A stretch of 64,000 bases of DNA from Terriglobales bacterium (GCA_025936825.1 JAICSO010000014.1:1-64000), one strand, 5' to 3'; positions 52,864 to 62,396 are shown, counted from the first letter of the stretch. Numbers and translations: made by a program. The notes: generated from the sequence alone by a model not told the origin.

Positions 52864-52906
52864 CGGATCGGGTGATCTGGTGATCGGGTCATCTGGCGAT
52901 CTGAGA

Positions 52907-53160
52907 ACAATTTGACCGCAGAGAACGCCGAGATTGCACAGATTTACTGATCTGGCTTCGTTTGCGGGCTTTGCGACCTTCGCGGTTGAAGGATAAAACC
53001 TTGAACCGCGAAGGACGCAAGGGGCGCAAAGAAATTCAGAAGTTGTTTTCTCGGCGTACTCTGCGATCTCTGCGGTGAAAGGTTCGGAATCTCAACCCGG
53101 GTTGGGAAAGCAAAACCTTCACCACAGAGGACGCAGAGTTACACGGAGGAACGCACAGAG
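52907..53160. repeat. CACAGAGG-type repeats in both orientations
   Basis: TTGACCGCAGAGAACGCCGA lies near 52912, and GAACCGCGAAGGACGCAAGG near 53002. After TCTCTGCGGTGAAAGG near 53068 comes CTTCACCACAGAGGACGCAG near 53116. Copies face each other and could form a large hairpin. No gene in this 313-base gap. Confidence 0.7.
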
Positions 53161-53176
53161 GAGTACAGGTTTGAAT

Positions 53177-54415
53177 ATGGCGAATGACACGAGACGTGAG
53201 TTCATCAAGAAGACGGGAGTTGCTGCAGGTGCGGCGCTTCTGGCAACCACACCGGCACGTGTTCTGGGCGCGAATGATCGAGTTCGCATTGGAATGATTG
53301 GCGTGGGCGGGCGCGGGCAAGACTTGCTGAAGCAGGTATTGGCTGTGCCCAGTGCGCAGTTGGTCGCGATTGCAGACATCTATTCGCGGCGGCGAGACGA
53401 GGCGCAGAAACTCGCGCCCGGCATTCGCACGTTCGATGACCATCGCAAGCTGCTGGAAACGGAACTCGATGGAGTGATCGTCGCCAGCCCTCTGCATCTG
53501 CATGCGAAGCATTTTCTGGACACGGTTGCAGCTGGGAAGGATCTCTACTGCGAGAAGACGATGACGTGGTCCATCGCCGAGGCCGATGAGTGTCTCGCTG
53601 CAGCGAAAAAATCGGATCGGGTGATCCAGATTGGGTTGCAGCACGAAAGCTCCGGTGCGCTTGCGGACACGCGTCAATGGATCAAAGAAGGGCGGCTGGG
53701 CAAGATCACACACGTGGAATCCTGGATGAGCCGCAATACACCACATGGCGAGGGTCAATGGGTGAGGCCGGTTCCTCCGGACTGCGACGCGGCCCACACA
53801 AATTGGGCAGCGTTTCTCAATGGGCGTCCGGACCGGCCGTTCGATGGCTACAAATACATGAACTGGCGCCTATTCTGGGAGTTTTCCGGAGGGAACATCA
53901 CCGAGAATATGGTGCACCAGATCGCATGGATCATGTCGGCGCTCGATCTTCCGTTGCCAACTGCGGCGTACATGTCGGGCGGAGTGTTCTCCGAAAAAAA
54001 CGGCCGCGAGGTGCCGGACACGATTGCGGTCACGCTCGATTTCCCACAGGACCTGGTGGTCACATGGCAGTCCACGTTCAGCAACAGCCGCTATGGGCTC
54101 GGCGAACGCTTGCTCGGAAGCGATGGAACTGTCGAGCATGTTGCCGGCGCGACGGACATGGTCACTGGCCGCTCGCAGGAGGAGACGCGCTACTGGCCGG
54201 AACGGATCAACAACAAGAAGGACTCTGCCTTGACGTCGAGCACTCCCGATCAGAACCACATGGCGAATTGGATTGAGTGCATTCGCAGCCGCAAAACACC
54301 GAATGCATCGGTGGACATCGGCTATCGGTCTGCAGTGGCCGGCCACATGGCGAACCTTGCGTATCGCACGAAGCAGAGGGTCACGCTGGAGAAGGCAAGG
54401 GAGATGAAGGCGTAA
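53177..54415 (+). CDS. Tat-exported Gfo/Idh/MocA-family oxidoreductase
   Basis: The ATG at 53177 is the likely start (412 residues). The Tat signal is 'RREFIKKTGVAAGAALLATT'. The Rossmann motif follows as 'GMIGVGGRGQDLL', then 'DIYSRRRDEAQ', 'VIVASPLHLHAK', and the family's catalytic Lys in 'YCEKTMTW' (the E-K-P box reads E-K-T). The C-terminal domain is the usual beta-sheet with 'HQIAWIMSALDLPLPTAAYM'. These enzymes oxidise or reduce sugars with NAD(P); exported members in this phylum retain the cofactor during Tat transport. Its substrate is unknown; it is in line with the isomerase-like gene. Confidence 0.85.
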   Translation: MANDTRREFIKKTGVAAGAALLATTPARVLGANDRVRIGMIGVGGRGQDLLKQVLAVPSAQLVAIADIYSRRRDEAQKLAPGIRTFDDHRKLLETELDGVIVASPLHLHAKHFLDTVAAGKDLYCEKTMTWSIAEADECLAAAKKSDRVIQIGLQHESSGALADTRQWIKEGRLGKITHVESWMSRNTPHGEGQWVRPVPPDCDAAHTNWAAFLNGRPDRPFDGYKYMNWRLFWEFSGGNITENMVHQIAWIMSALDLPLPTAAYMSGGVFSEKNGREVPDTIAVTLDFPQDLVVTWQSTFSNSRYGLGERLLGSDGTVEHVAGATDMVTGRSQEETRYWPERINNKKDSALTSSTPDQNHMANWIECIRSRKTPNASVDIGYRSAVAGHMANLAYRTKQRVTLEKAREMKA

Positions 54416-54417
54416 TC

Positions 54418-54549
54418 TTATTCAGCCTGACCAACATCCCGCTTGATCGGAAGCAGGCGTATGCGGGTACGGTGTTCATCGATCGTGAGTAGCGCACCTT
54501 GGGTCAGTTCCGATTCAGTTTGCGTTAGAGCTAACGCAACTTTTCTGAC
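54418..54549 (-). pseudogene. Remnant of a DUF5615 toxin (C-terminal part)
   Basis: In the minus frame ending at TAA (54418-54420) the text reads 'VRKVALALTQTESELTQGAL' then 'LTIDEHRTRIRLLPIKR'. This matches the C-terminus of DUF5615 (PIN/Mut7-C-like) toxins, whose standard ending is 'GALVTVDxxRxRxRLLP'. The rest of the toxin is absent: upstream in frame there is a stop at 54550-54552. The overlapping DUF433 antitoxin frame ends inside it, so the locus has lost the DNA between. Confidence 0.65.
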
Positions 54550-54730
54550 CTACGGCTTGAATGCTGATGTCTTCGCGCTCCAGATAGGGGTACTCAGCCA
54601 GAAGTTCCTCAATCGTATGGCCGGCGCCGATCTGTCCAACTATCATTCCGACAGTGACACGCATCCCCCGAATGCAGGGTTTACCGCCCATCACCGCGGA
54701 GTCGTGAGTGATGCGATCAAAGGGAGTCAT
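54515..54730 (-). CDS. DUF433 antitoxin with altered C-terminus
   Basis: Start ATG 54730 (71 residues; another ATG is at 54736). The DUF433 signature is clear: 'DRITHDSAVMGGKPCIRGMR' and 'EELLAEYPYLEREDI'. After 'EREDI' the family normally continues with a helix ending 'ALxYAA'. Here it reads 'SIQAVGQKSCVSSNAN', unlike the family, and this part overlaps the DUF5615 remnant. DUF433 proteins are antitoxins to DUF5615 toxins. The pair probably collapsed by an internal deletion, leaving an antitoxin with no toxin. Confidence 0.65.
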   Translation of the reverse strand: MTPFDRITHDSAVMGGKPCIRGMRVTVGMIVGQIGAGHTIEELLAEYPYLEREDISIQAVGQKSCVSSNAN

Positions 54731-54814
54731 AAGCATCTCTAGCGACCGAGAATAACACCAAATGCGTAGCTTCAGAGAGTATTGGTGTGGGTGCGAAAAT
54801 GAAACAGACTAGCC

Positions 54815-55714
54815 TCACTGCATCATCGTATGCCACGCGGCCCAGGCCCATAACACAGGCGCGGCGAAGAGCAGGGCATCGATGCGGTCGAACATGCCTC
54901 CGTGGCCGGGAAGGATTGCGCCCGAGTCCTTTACCCCCGCACCACGCTTGATGAGGGATTCGACCAAATCTCCGAGTTGCGCGGCGATGTTCAGAATGAT
55001 CGAAAGGACAACCACATCGCTGAAGGAATCCGGATGGGTAAAGACACCGTCCCGCTGCGTGATTAACCCAACGTGCATCAGAGCGGTGCTGATGGGCTGC
55101 GCGTAGTGAAACATCACGATACCTACAGCAACACTTGCCGCGACCGAAGCGACTGCCCCCTCCCACGATTTCTTCGGGCTAACGCGCGGTGACATGCGAT
55201 GGCGGCCCAGGGGTTTGCCAACGAAATACGCGAAGATGTCTCCCGCCCAAACGAGCAATAGCAAATAAAGGAGGAGGAAAGCGCCGCGCCACTGCTCGCG
55301 CAGTTGGACGAGTGATGCCAATGGCAGCGCGATGTACACAACCGCGAATGTTGAGACGATGGCGGCGGGGAACCCATTCCGGAGTTCATCTCCCCGCATG
55401 GCGATCGAGAGGAACAGAAATGGCGCCAGCACTGCCGCACACATTCCGAAATAGACGAAACTTCCCGTCGAGAGCAGATCGGTCGCGCCGAGGTGTACCG
55501 CCATGATCAGAAAGAAAACTCCTACGAAAAGGTATGTGGGCAGCACCGGGGGCCGAATGCCGTAGCCCTCGGAAAGCTTCAGGAGTTCGCGAATGGCAAG
55601 CAAAGCAACGGCCCCGGCGAAAATGGCCAGCAAGGGGACCGGTGCGCGCAGCACGATCGCTAGAACGATCGGGATGAGTACAACGGCGGTAAGGACTCGC
55701 TTAACGAGTTCCAA
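54815..55714 (-). CDS. cdsA: Phosphatidate cytidylyltransferase
   Basis: CdsA makes CDP-diacylglycerol from phosphatidate and CTP for all phospholipids. The 299-residue protein has eight or so membrane helices and the signature near the C-terminus 'KRGAGVKDSGAILPGHGGMF' followed by 'DRIDALLF'. The start is TTG 55714, one base after the end of uppS, so the two are translationally coupled. It ends at 54815; dxr lies 3.9 kb further on, not directly after it. Confidence 0.93.
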   Translation of the reverse strand: MELVKRVLTAVVLIPIVLAIVLRAPVPLLAIFAGAVALLAIRELLKLSEGYGIRPPVLPTYLFVGVFFLIMAVHLGATDLLSTGSFVYFGMCAAVLAPFLFLSIAMRGDELRNGFPAAIVSTFAVVYIALPLASLVQLREQWRGAFLLLYLLLLVWAGDIFAYFVGKPLGRHRMSPRVSPKKSWEGAVASVAASVAVGIVMFHYAQPISTALMHVGLITQRDGVFTHPDSFSDVVVLSIILNIAAQLGDLVESLIKRGAGVKDSGAILPGHGGMFDRIDALLFAAPVLWAWAAWHTMMQ

Positions 55715-55715
55715 A

Positions 55716-56570
<855 letters not shown>

Positions 56571-56629
56571 AGGGTGAAGGGAGTTGCAATGAAGCAGGCT
56601 TCAGGTTTTAGGCTCTAGGCTCCAGGGAA

Positions 56630-56745
56630 AACAGTAACCACGAAGGGCACCCTTCGACCTCGCTCAGGGGAGGCTGCGGTACACAAAAGGAAAACGGACT
56701 TCGCATTCCTTCGTGCACCTTAGTGTCCTTCGTGGTGAACGGTTT
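56630..56745. repeat. CACGAAGGGCA-type inverted repeat pair
   Basis: Left: ACCACGAAGGGCACCCTTCG (56637-56656). Right: TCCTTCGTGCACCTTAGTGT and CCTTCGTGGTGAACGG. They face each other around an unrelated centre, as elsewhere in this family. It lies between uppS and the protease gene. Confidence 0.7.
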
Positions 56746-57768
56746 TTATTCCGTAGTCTCCTGCGGCACGATGGCGAGTTCCAGGCGCTCGGTGTGGCGT
56801 AGGACTGTGATCGCATTCTTAGCGCCGACTTTGGTATCGGTGAGCAGGCGGTGCAGATCGTCGATGCCGGCAACCGGCTGGCCAGCGAACGCGAGGATGA
56901 CGTCGCCTTCACGGAGTCCGGCGCGTTCAGCGGGACTGCCAGACGTGAGGCCCACAACCATGACTCCCGTTTCTTTGGCGAGCTCGTAGAAGCGGACCAC
57001 ACGGCGATGTAGTGGAACGGTTTGTGCCTCCACGCCAATGTACGCGCGCTGAATTCGGCCCTGCTGCAACAGTCGGCTGGCGACAAATTTTGCGGTATTG
57101 ATTCCGATAGCGAAGCACAGACCTTGTGCTCCCATGATGGTTGCTGTGTTAACGCCGATGACCTGGCCGTCAGACGAAACCAGCGGCCCGCCGGAGTTCC
57201 CCGGATTGAGCGCTGCGTCGGTTTGAATGACGTCGTCGATCATGCGTCCGGAGTATGAGCGCAGGGATCTGCCAAGCGCGCTGACGACTCCTGCTGTGAC
57301 CGTGTATTGAAAACCGTAAGGATTGCCGATGGCGATTGCCAGTTGTCCCACGCGCAGCTTTTGCGAGTCGCCGAGTTGGACGGCGGTAAGGTTCGGCGCG
57401 TCAACACGCACCACTGCGAGATCGGTGGCCGGATCTTCGCCGATCAGGTGAGCAGGGAAGCGGCGCCCGTCCGGCAACGACAGCTCGATCTTCGAGGCAT
57501 TGTGTACCACGTGGCTGTTGGTAAGAACCAGGCCATCGGGCGTGAAGACAAATCCGGAGCCTCCGCCGTGGCGCTCCCGGGATTCCCCATTGCGGTCCGT
57601 TGCCTTTTGCGTGACCTCGATCTTAGCGACCGAGGGGCTGACCTTCTCCGCTGCCGAGACCACCGCGTGCGAGTAGGCGTCGAGCACCGCGGAGTCCGAG
57701 TTCGGGGGAGAAGATTGTACAATCGTGCCGTTCTCAAATACTTCAGCAGAGGATAGGCTCTGTTGCAT
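56746..57768 (-). CDS. HtrA/DegP-type serine protease with PDZ domain
   Basis: A 340-residue trypsin-like protease with His86 ('LTNSHVV'), Asp116 ('ATDLAVV') and Ser192 ('NPGNSGGPL'). A single PDZ domain follows (about 240-335, 'GSPAERAGLREGDVILAFAG'). No signal peptide or membrane anchor is seen at the N-terminus, where residues 1-30 are Ser/Asn-rich. It may therefore be cytoplasmic, or the start may be wrong: the frame upstream would need another start. Such proteases degrade unfolded proteins. It is upstream of uppS on the same strand but separated by repeat DNA. Confidence 0.85.
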   Translation of the reverse strand: MQQSLSSAEVFENGTIVQSSPPNSDSAVLDAYSHAVVSAAEKVSPSVAKIEVTQKATDRNGESRERHGGGSGFVFTPDGLVLTNSHVVHNASKIELSLPDGRRFPAHLIGEDPATDLAVVRVDAPNLTAVQLGDSQKLRVGQLAIAIGNPYGFQYTVTAGVVSALGRSLRSYSGRMIDDVIQTDAALNPGNSGGPLVSSDGQVIGVNTATIMGAQGLCFAIGINTAKFVASRLLQQGRIQRAYIGVEAQTVPLHRRVVRFYELAKETGVMVVGLTSGSPAERAGLREGDVILAFAGQPVAGIDDLHRLLTDTKVGAKNAITVLRHTERLELAIVPQETTE

Positions 57769-57777
57769 GCCTGCTAG

Positions 57778-58371
57778 ATGACAGAATCAATTGGAAAGAT
57801 TCAGCGGCCAAACGTTCCCCAAAAGCTGCTCATTTTTGTTCTCGCTGTGGTCTCAGTCTCGCCGGTCGGCAGGACCCAGAATGCAAAATCTGAGCAAGTC
57901 AACAAGCCTAACCTGCAACTCAGCGTTCGCGCCGATCGTTCTTCCTATTCCCTGAAAGACAAACTGCACATGGAGGTGCAGTTAACGAATGTGGGAAACT
58001 CCGACATCTACGTTTGGGACTGGATTTTTTGCTGGGGTCAAGGGTCGGCGATTAGCATTCATGCCTTTGACGATAAAGGAAAGATGGTCCAGCCCGTATC
58101 AGGATTTCTTATAGACTGCGTGCCTCCTCCGCCTAAGGAACACGACACCACGCAATTCATTCGGCTGGAACCGGGCAGATTCTATGGTGTTTCAGAAGAC
58201 TTCGATATGCGTGACCTTGTTGACGGCCCCGGGAATCGCATCCTCACCATATCCATCGGCGGCGTACTGTCTCGCGATTTCCTGCATAAGTTTGGATACC
58301 CAGACCTTCCTTATTGGACCAGCGACGACAAGCCTCTTTCTGCCCGAATTTCGATCCGGGTCACGAAATAG
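57778..58371 (+). CDS. Hypothetical exported beta-type protein
   Basis: A 197-residue protein; a signal-like hydrophobic segment spans about 17-33 ('LLIFVLAVVSVSPVG'), although several residues precede it. The mature part resembles an intracellular proteinase inhibitor BsuPI-type or Ig-like beta domain: 'LQLSVRADRSSYSLKDKLHM' then 'EVQLTNVGNSDIYV', then 'FIRLEPGRFYGVSEDFDM'. This pattern of 'strand, N-G-D/N turn, strand' is common in small exported proteins in this phylum. Function unknown. The gene is divergent from the protease. Confidence 0.6.
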   Translation: MTESIGKIQRPNVPQKLLIFVLAVVSVSPVGRTQNAKSEQVNKPNLQLSVRADRSSYSLKDKLHMEVQLTNVGNSDIYVWDWIFCWGQGSAISIHAFDDKGKMVQPVSGFLIDCVPPPPKEHDTTQFIRLEPGRFYGVSEDFDMRDLVDGPGNRILTISIGGVLSRDFLHKFGYPDLPYWTSDDKPLSARISIRVTK

Positions 58372-58374
58372 ACG

Positions 58375-59613
58375 TTATGCGTCGGCGGCGGAAGAGCGGA
58401 ACTGGGTGTTGTCCAGGTCGCGGTCGCGCACGCCGATGAGATATAGCAGCGCGTCGAGTCCGAGGTGAGAAACGGAGTGGCTCGCGCTCTGGCGAACCAG
58501 CGGCTTGGCGTGGAAGGCGATGCCCATTCCGGCCAGGTTGAGCATCGGAAGATCGTTGGCGCCGTCTCCCACAGCAACGACCTGATCCACGGAAATATTC
58601 TCTTGATCCGCGAGCATCTTCAGCAACTCGGCTTTCTTTTTGCCGTCGACGATCTCCCCGACAACTCGACCGGTGACTGCGCCGTTCGCAGTCTCCAGTT
58701 CATTGGCATACACGTAGTCGATCCCCAGGCGATTCTGAAGATGGCGCCCGAAAAATGTGAAGCCGCCAGAAAGGACACCAGTTTTGTATCCCAGGGACTT
58801 GAGAGTTTGGATCAAGCGCTCCGCTCCGCCCGCCAACGGGATTGTTCGCACCACGTCCTCCAAGCGCGATTCCGGAAGTCCCGCGAGCAGCGCCACTCGT
58901 TTTGTAAAGCTCTGTTTGAAGTCCAACTCACCGCGCATGGCGGAGGCGGTAATCGCTGAAACCTTGTCACCCACGCCGTGGAGTTTCGCGAGTTCGTCAA
59001 TCACCTCGGCTTCGATCAGCGTTGAATCCATATCGAACACGAATAAACGCCGGTTGCGGCGAAAAATGCTTTCTCGCTGGATCGCAATATCAATCTCAAA
59101 CTGCTGAGTCAAGCCCATCAACTCGGCACGAAGCGCTGGAGAGGAATCGACTATTCCGCTGATTTCTAGTTCCACGCAGGCATTCGCGTTGTCGAGCCGC
59201 CCGGTGAGGGACAATCGCCCGGAAAGGCGTTCGATCAGATCGATGTTGAAGTTATTGCGCGAGACTGTGTCGGTGATGCGGGCAAACTGCTCAGCCGTAA
59301 TCTCGCGTCCCAGAACCGTGATGATGAAACGAAACTTGCCTTGCGCGCGTACCCACTGATCGAACGCTTCAGCACTCACCGGGCTGAACTTGATCTTGAG
59401 ATCGAGATCATGGGCGCGGACGAGCAGATCCTTTTTCAAGGGGGTGAAGTCTTGAGGAACCTCGATCAGCATGCCGAGGGCGAGCGCATCGTGAACGACG
59501 GCCTGGCCAATATCGAGAATGCGGACGTTGTAGCCGGCGAGGATCTTGGCCAGAGAACTGGTAAGTCCAGGGCGGTCATCGCCTGAAATGTTGATGAGGA
59601 TGATCTTGTTCAT
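58375..59613 (-). CDS. serB: Phosphoserine phosphatase with N-terminal ACT domains
   Basis: SerB removes phosphate from phosphoserine in the last step of serine synthesis. The 412-residue protein has two ACT-like regulatory domains at about 1-85 and 95-170 ('ILINISGDDRPGLTSSLAKI', later 'RFIITVLGREITAEQFARIT'). A HAD phosphatase domain follows with 'FDMDSTLIEAEVIDELA' (about 195-211, nucleophile Asp first) and 'GDGANDLPMLNLAGMGIAFH' (about 355-375). The ACT domains suggest allosteric control by serine or glycine. It is convergent with the neighbouring gene, three bases apart. Confidence 0.93.
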   Translation of the reverse strand: MNKIILINISGDDRPGLTSSLAKILAGYNVRILDIGQAVVHDALALGMLIEVPQDFTPLKKDLLVRAHDLDLKIKFSPVSAEAFDQWVRAQGKFRFIITVLGREITAEQFARITDTVSRNNFNIDLIERLSGRLSLTGRLDNANACVELEISGIVDSSPALRAELMGLTQQFEIDIAIQRESIFRRNRRLFVFDMDSTLIEAEVIDELAKLHGVGDKVSAITASAMRGELDFKQSFTKRVALLAGLPESRLEDVVRTIPLAGGAERLIQTLKSLGYKTGVLSGGFTFFGRHLQNRLGIDYVYANELETANGAVTGRVVGEIVDGKKKAELLKMLADQENISVDQVVAVGDGANDLPMLNLAGMGIAFHAKPLVRQSASHSVSHLGLDALLYLIGVRDRDLDNTQFRSSAADA

Positions 59614-59702
59614 GTCCTGAATTCAGATTACCAGCTACGCGGTTTCGGCATACAGCGCGCAACCCGCGGCGAGAGTGCGATCTCTAAGGGGCAGGAGGAA
59701 AA

Positions 59703-59924
59703 ATGCCAGCACGCAAGAAAAGTGGTCGCAAGTACGGAAAAGGGGCGAGCAAGAGTGTGGAGAGCGCAATGCGCCGCAAAAAGAGCGGAACACTGCGATC
59801 CGGAAAAGGTGGAAAAGGTGGCAAGGTGAAGAGCCGGAAACAGGCGATCGCCATCGGACTATCCGAGGCGCGCGAAAAAGGTGCGAAGGTCCCGCCGAAG
59901 AAATCGAGCAGAAAGAAGAAATAA
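59703..59924 (+). CDS. Small Lys/Arg-rich DUF6496-like protein
   Basis: A 73-residue very basic protein: 'ARKKSGRKYGKGASKSVESA', then 'KVKSRKQAIAIGLSEAREKG', then a Lys-rich end. The 'RKQAIAIGLSEAR' box is the DUF6496 hallmark as I remember it. The charge and lack of structure suggest nucleic-acid binding or chromosome compaction, like small histone-type or spore-type proteins; this is not shown. The gene is single and is preceded by an AGGAGGAA ribosome site (59693-59700), unusually strong, which suggests high expression. Confidence 0.7.
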   Translation: MPARKKSGRKYGKGASKSVESAMRRKKSGTLRSGKGGKGGKVKSRKQAIAIGLSEAREKGAKVPPKKSSRKKK

Positions 59925-59947
59925 GATTCGCCCAGCGATTTTGAGTT

Positions 59948-59988
59948 CCTCCCACTTCTGCCAAAAGCGCAGAAGTGGGGCACCCCAG
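59948..59988. repeat. Single REP-like hairpin with GGGGCACCCC end
   Basis: Arms CCCACTTCTGC (59951-59961) / GCAGAAGTGGG (59969-59979), seven-base loop CAAAAGC, then GGCACCCC. It is a half-element of the composite repeat at 39673-39816. The stem differs from the one there at compensating positions. Confidence 0.7.
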
Positions 59989-59995
59989 CGAATCT

Positions 59996-60925
59996 TTAGG
60001 AACCGGCAGCGGCAGCTGCCTTGTGCCCGATCATCACTGCGTCCTGCATCTGCTGGAACAGTTCTCCCATGGCCGCAGGGGAATGGGACATGAAGAGCGT
60101 ATTGGTCTTGTCGTTCGCGCCGATCTCTTTGATTGTGTCCAGATACTGCGTGACCAGGACGAGCATCATTACGTCTTTGGCTGAGGTGCCTTCAACTGCC
60201 GCGGCAAAGGCTTCCACCGATTGCTTGAGCCCTTCCACAATGGCCTTGCGCTGATTGGCGATGCCCTGGCCCTGTAACGCCTTGCTTTCGGCCTCAGCCT
60301 CAGCCTGTTTAACCTTGAGAATTTTTTCCGTCTCGCCGCGGGCACTGGCCGCCACCTGCTCGCGCTGCGCAGCGTTGATCTCGTTCATTGCAGCTTTCAC
60401 TTTCTCGTCGGGCTGAATGTCGGTGACCAGCGCTTGATCGATCGCATATCCGTAAGTCTGCATCACGTCATCGAGGCCCTGCTTGATCGCCACTGCAATG
60501 TCGGACTGTTGCAGGAAGGCGTCGTCGAGATTCATCTTCGGAACGTGGCCGAGAATCACGTTGAAGACATAAGACGAAATCTGCTGTTTCGGATTGGCGA
60601 GCTTGTAGAAAGCTTCGTACACCTTGTCGGGGATGACGTGGTACTGCACCGAGACAGGGATCTTCACGAAGACGTTGTCTTTCGTCTTGGTTTCGACATC
60701 CAGCGCGAGTTGTTGCACGCGCAGGTCGATGCGACCGGCAATCTGGTCGAGCCATGGGAGCTTGAAATTGATCCCCGCAGTGCCTACGCGCAGGAATTTT
60801 CCCATGCGCTGAACTACGACGGCCTCCGCCGTCCTGACCTGGTAGAACCCACTTAGAAGCGTGCCAACAACAAAGATAGCGGCGATGCCGTAAAAGATGA
60901 AAGCTATTGTCTGAGATGAGTCCAT
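59996..60925 (-). CDS. SPFH/stomatin-prohibitin membrane protein
   Basis: A 309-residue protein with AGGAGAT before the ATG. An N-terminal membrane helix ('FIFYGIAAIFVVGTLLSGFY') is followed by the SPFH/Band-7 domain (about 30-200; 'FLRVGTAGINFKLPWLDQIA'). A long coiled-coil with 'AASARGETEKILKVKQAEAE' and 'SKALQGQGIANQRKAIVEGL' follows. The C-terminus has 'MLVLVTQYLDTIKEIG'. Such proteins oligomerise at the inner membrane and organise lipid domains or modulate proteases. The partner FtsH or NfeD is not beside it. Confidence 0.9.
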   Translation of the reverse strand: MDSSQTIAFIFYGIAAIFVVGTLLSGFYQVRTAEAVVVQRMGKFLRVGTAGINFKLPWLDQIAGRIDLRVQQLALDVETKTKDNVFVKIPVSVQYHVIPDKVYEAFYKLANPKQQISSYVFNVILGHVPKMNLDDAFLQQSDIAVAIKQGLDDVMQTYGYAIDQALVTDIQPDEKVKAAMNEINAAQREQVAASARGETEKILKVKQAEAEAESKALQGQGIANQRKAIVEGLKQSVEAFAAAVEGTSAKDVMMLVLVTQYLDTIKEIGANDKTNTLFMSHSPAAMGELFQQMQDAVMIGHKAAAAAGS

Positions 60926-61017
60926 TTAGATCTCCTGTTTACGCGAGAGCGGAGGGATGCGGCATCATAGCGCGGAGCAGGCCAGAGCACAATGGTTTAG
61001 CGTGATACCGTCTCTGA

Positions 61018-61178
61018 AGAAAACCTCCACCACAGAGGGCACAGAGTTACAAAGCAAAACCACAGAGGAATACCACAGAGAAGTACTAACCCCAGTCATG
61101 ATCGAGAAATGGCGGAGCGCACGCTGCCCACCTCTGTGGCGTTCCTCTGTGTAAGTCTGTGTTCTCTGTGGTGAAGGT
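61018..61178. repeat. Facing CACAGAGG repeats
   Basis: Left copy ACCTCCACCACAGAGGGCAC (61022-61041). Right copy CACCTCTGTGGCGTTCCTCT and TCTCTGTGGTGAAGG at 61129-61173. They face each other like those at 52907-53160 and 56630-56745, and the pair can form a long stem between the SPFH gene and acetate kinase. Confidence 0.75.
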
Positions 61179-62396
61179 TCAGGTTTCTTTAGCGAGGAGT
61201 CTTATACAGGTTTGAGCGATGGACCAGTCTTCCTGCGCGCGAATGACAAGTACCCGCACGCGAGAATCACCCAAGGAAATTTCAGTGTCAGACCTGACGC
61301 CTGCGTTTTTACCCTGATTGAGACTGATACCAAGAAATCCTAATCGAGCGCAGGCGGCGGAACGGACTTCACTGGAGTTTTCTCCAATGCCAGCGGTAAA
61401 TACCAGGACATCAAGTCCCTGGAGTGACGCTGCCATGGCCGCAATACACGAGCAGAGCCGGTGAATGAAAATGTCGAAGGCCAACTTTGCTTTCTCATTT
61501 CCGTTCTTCATCGCCTGAACGATGTCGCGCATATCGCTGGAGAGGCCTGAAACCCCGAGCAAGCCGGACTGACGATTGAGGATGTTGTCCAGACCGTCCG
61601 CACTACTGCCGGTGCGGAGCAGGTGAACGAGGATCCCCGGATCCATTGAGCCTCCGCGAGTGCCCATGACAAGACCTTCGAGCGGAGTGAAGCCCATCGT
61701 CGTGTCAATGCTCTTACCGCCGTCAATCGCCGCGAGTGAGCAGCCATTGCCGAGGTGGCAGGTAACGATCTTCAGCGATGGTAGCTCGCGTCCCAACAGC
61801 TGAGCGGCACGGTGTGCGCAGTATTCGTGATTGATGCCATGGAATCCGTAGCGGCGGATGCCTTGCTCGTACCAGGAGTACGGGCCGGCGTAGATCTTCG
61901 CTTCGTCCGGCAAAGTGCGATGAAAGCCAGTGTCGAAGACGACAAACTGCGGAGTATTCGGAAACAATTTGGTGGCAAGGTCGATGCCTTGCAGGCCTAC
62001 CTGATTGTGCAATGGCGCGATGGAGGCTACGTCGGCGATGGCCTGGCGGACCTCGGTTGTTACCCGTGTAGGCTCGGTGAGTTTGGCACCGCCATGAACG
62101 ATGCGATGGCCAATTGCGTTTACCTCGGTTGCAGTCTTGACGATGGCGGTTGGTCCGGTCCAGAGGTGTTGAAGTAGTTTTTCTACCGACCCAGTGCGAT
62201 CGCCGGCGCCGAGTTCACCGTCAGTGCGAATCTTTTTTCCGGCGGAGTTCTTGACAACGAGGGTTTCTTTGTTGCCGTCCCATTCAAGCTTTCCTTCCCA
62301 GAGCGGCGGGATGGGATCGGGCGAGAGTTGGGGGCCGAGTTCAAACAGCGCGGATTTTTGAGTGCTGGAGCCGGAGTTGAGGACGAGGATCTTCAT
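61179..62396 (-). CDS. ackA: Acetate kinase
   Basis: AckA transfers phosphate between acetyl phosphate and ADP, making ATP and acetate. The 405-residue protein has the usual length and motifs: 'LVLNSGSSTQKSALFEL' (2-18), 'GHRIVHGGAKL', 'HFHRT'-type phosphate site ('VFDTGFHRTLPD'), 'TCHLGNGCSLAAIDGGKSID', and 'FTAGIGENSSEVR'. The neighbouring phosphoketolase gene, 242 bases away on the same strand, makes acetyl phosphate, so the two form a short route from pentose/fructose phosphates to ATP and acetate. Confidence 0.95.
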   Translation of the reverse strand: MKILVLNSGSSTQKSALFELGPQLSPDPIPPLWEGKLEWDGNKETLVVKNSAGKKIRTDGELGAGDRTGSVEKLLQHLWTGPTAIVKTATEVNAIGHRIVHGGAKLTEPTRVTTEVRQAIADVASIAPLHNQVGLQGIDLATKLFPNTPQFVVFDTGFHRTLPDEAKIYAGPYSWYEQGIRRYGFHGINHEYCAHRAAQLLGRELPSLKIVTCHLGNGCSLAAIDGGKSIDTTMGFTPLEGLVMGTRGGSMDPGILVHLLRTGSSADGLDNILNRQSGLLGVSGLSSDMRDIVQAMKNGNEKAKLAFDIFIHRLCSCIAAMAASLQGLDVLVFTAGIGENSSEVRSAACARLGFLGISLNQGKNAGVRSDTEISLGDSRVRVLVIRAQEDWSIAQTCIRLLAKET

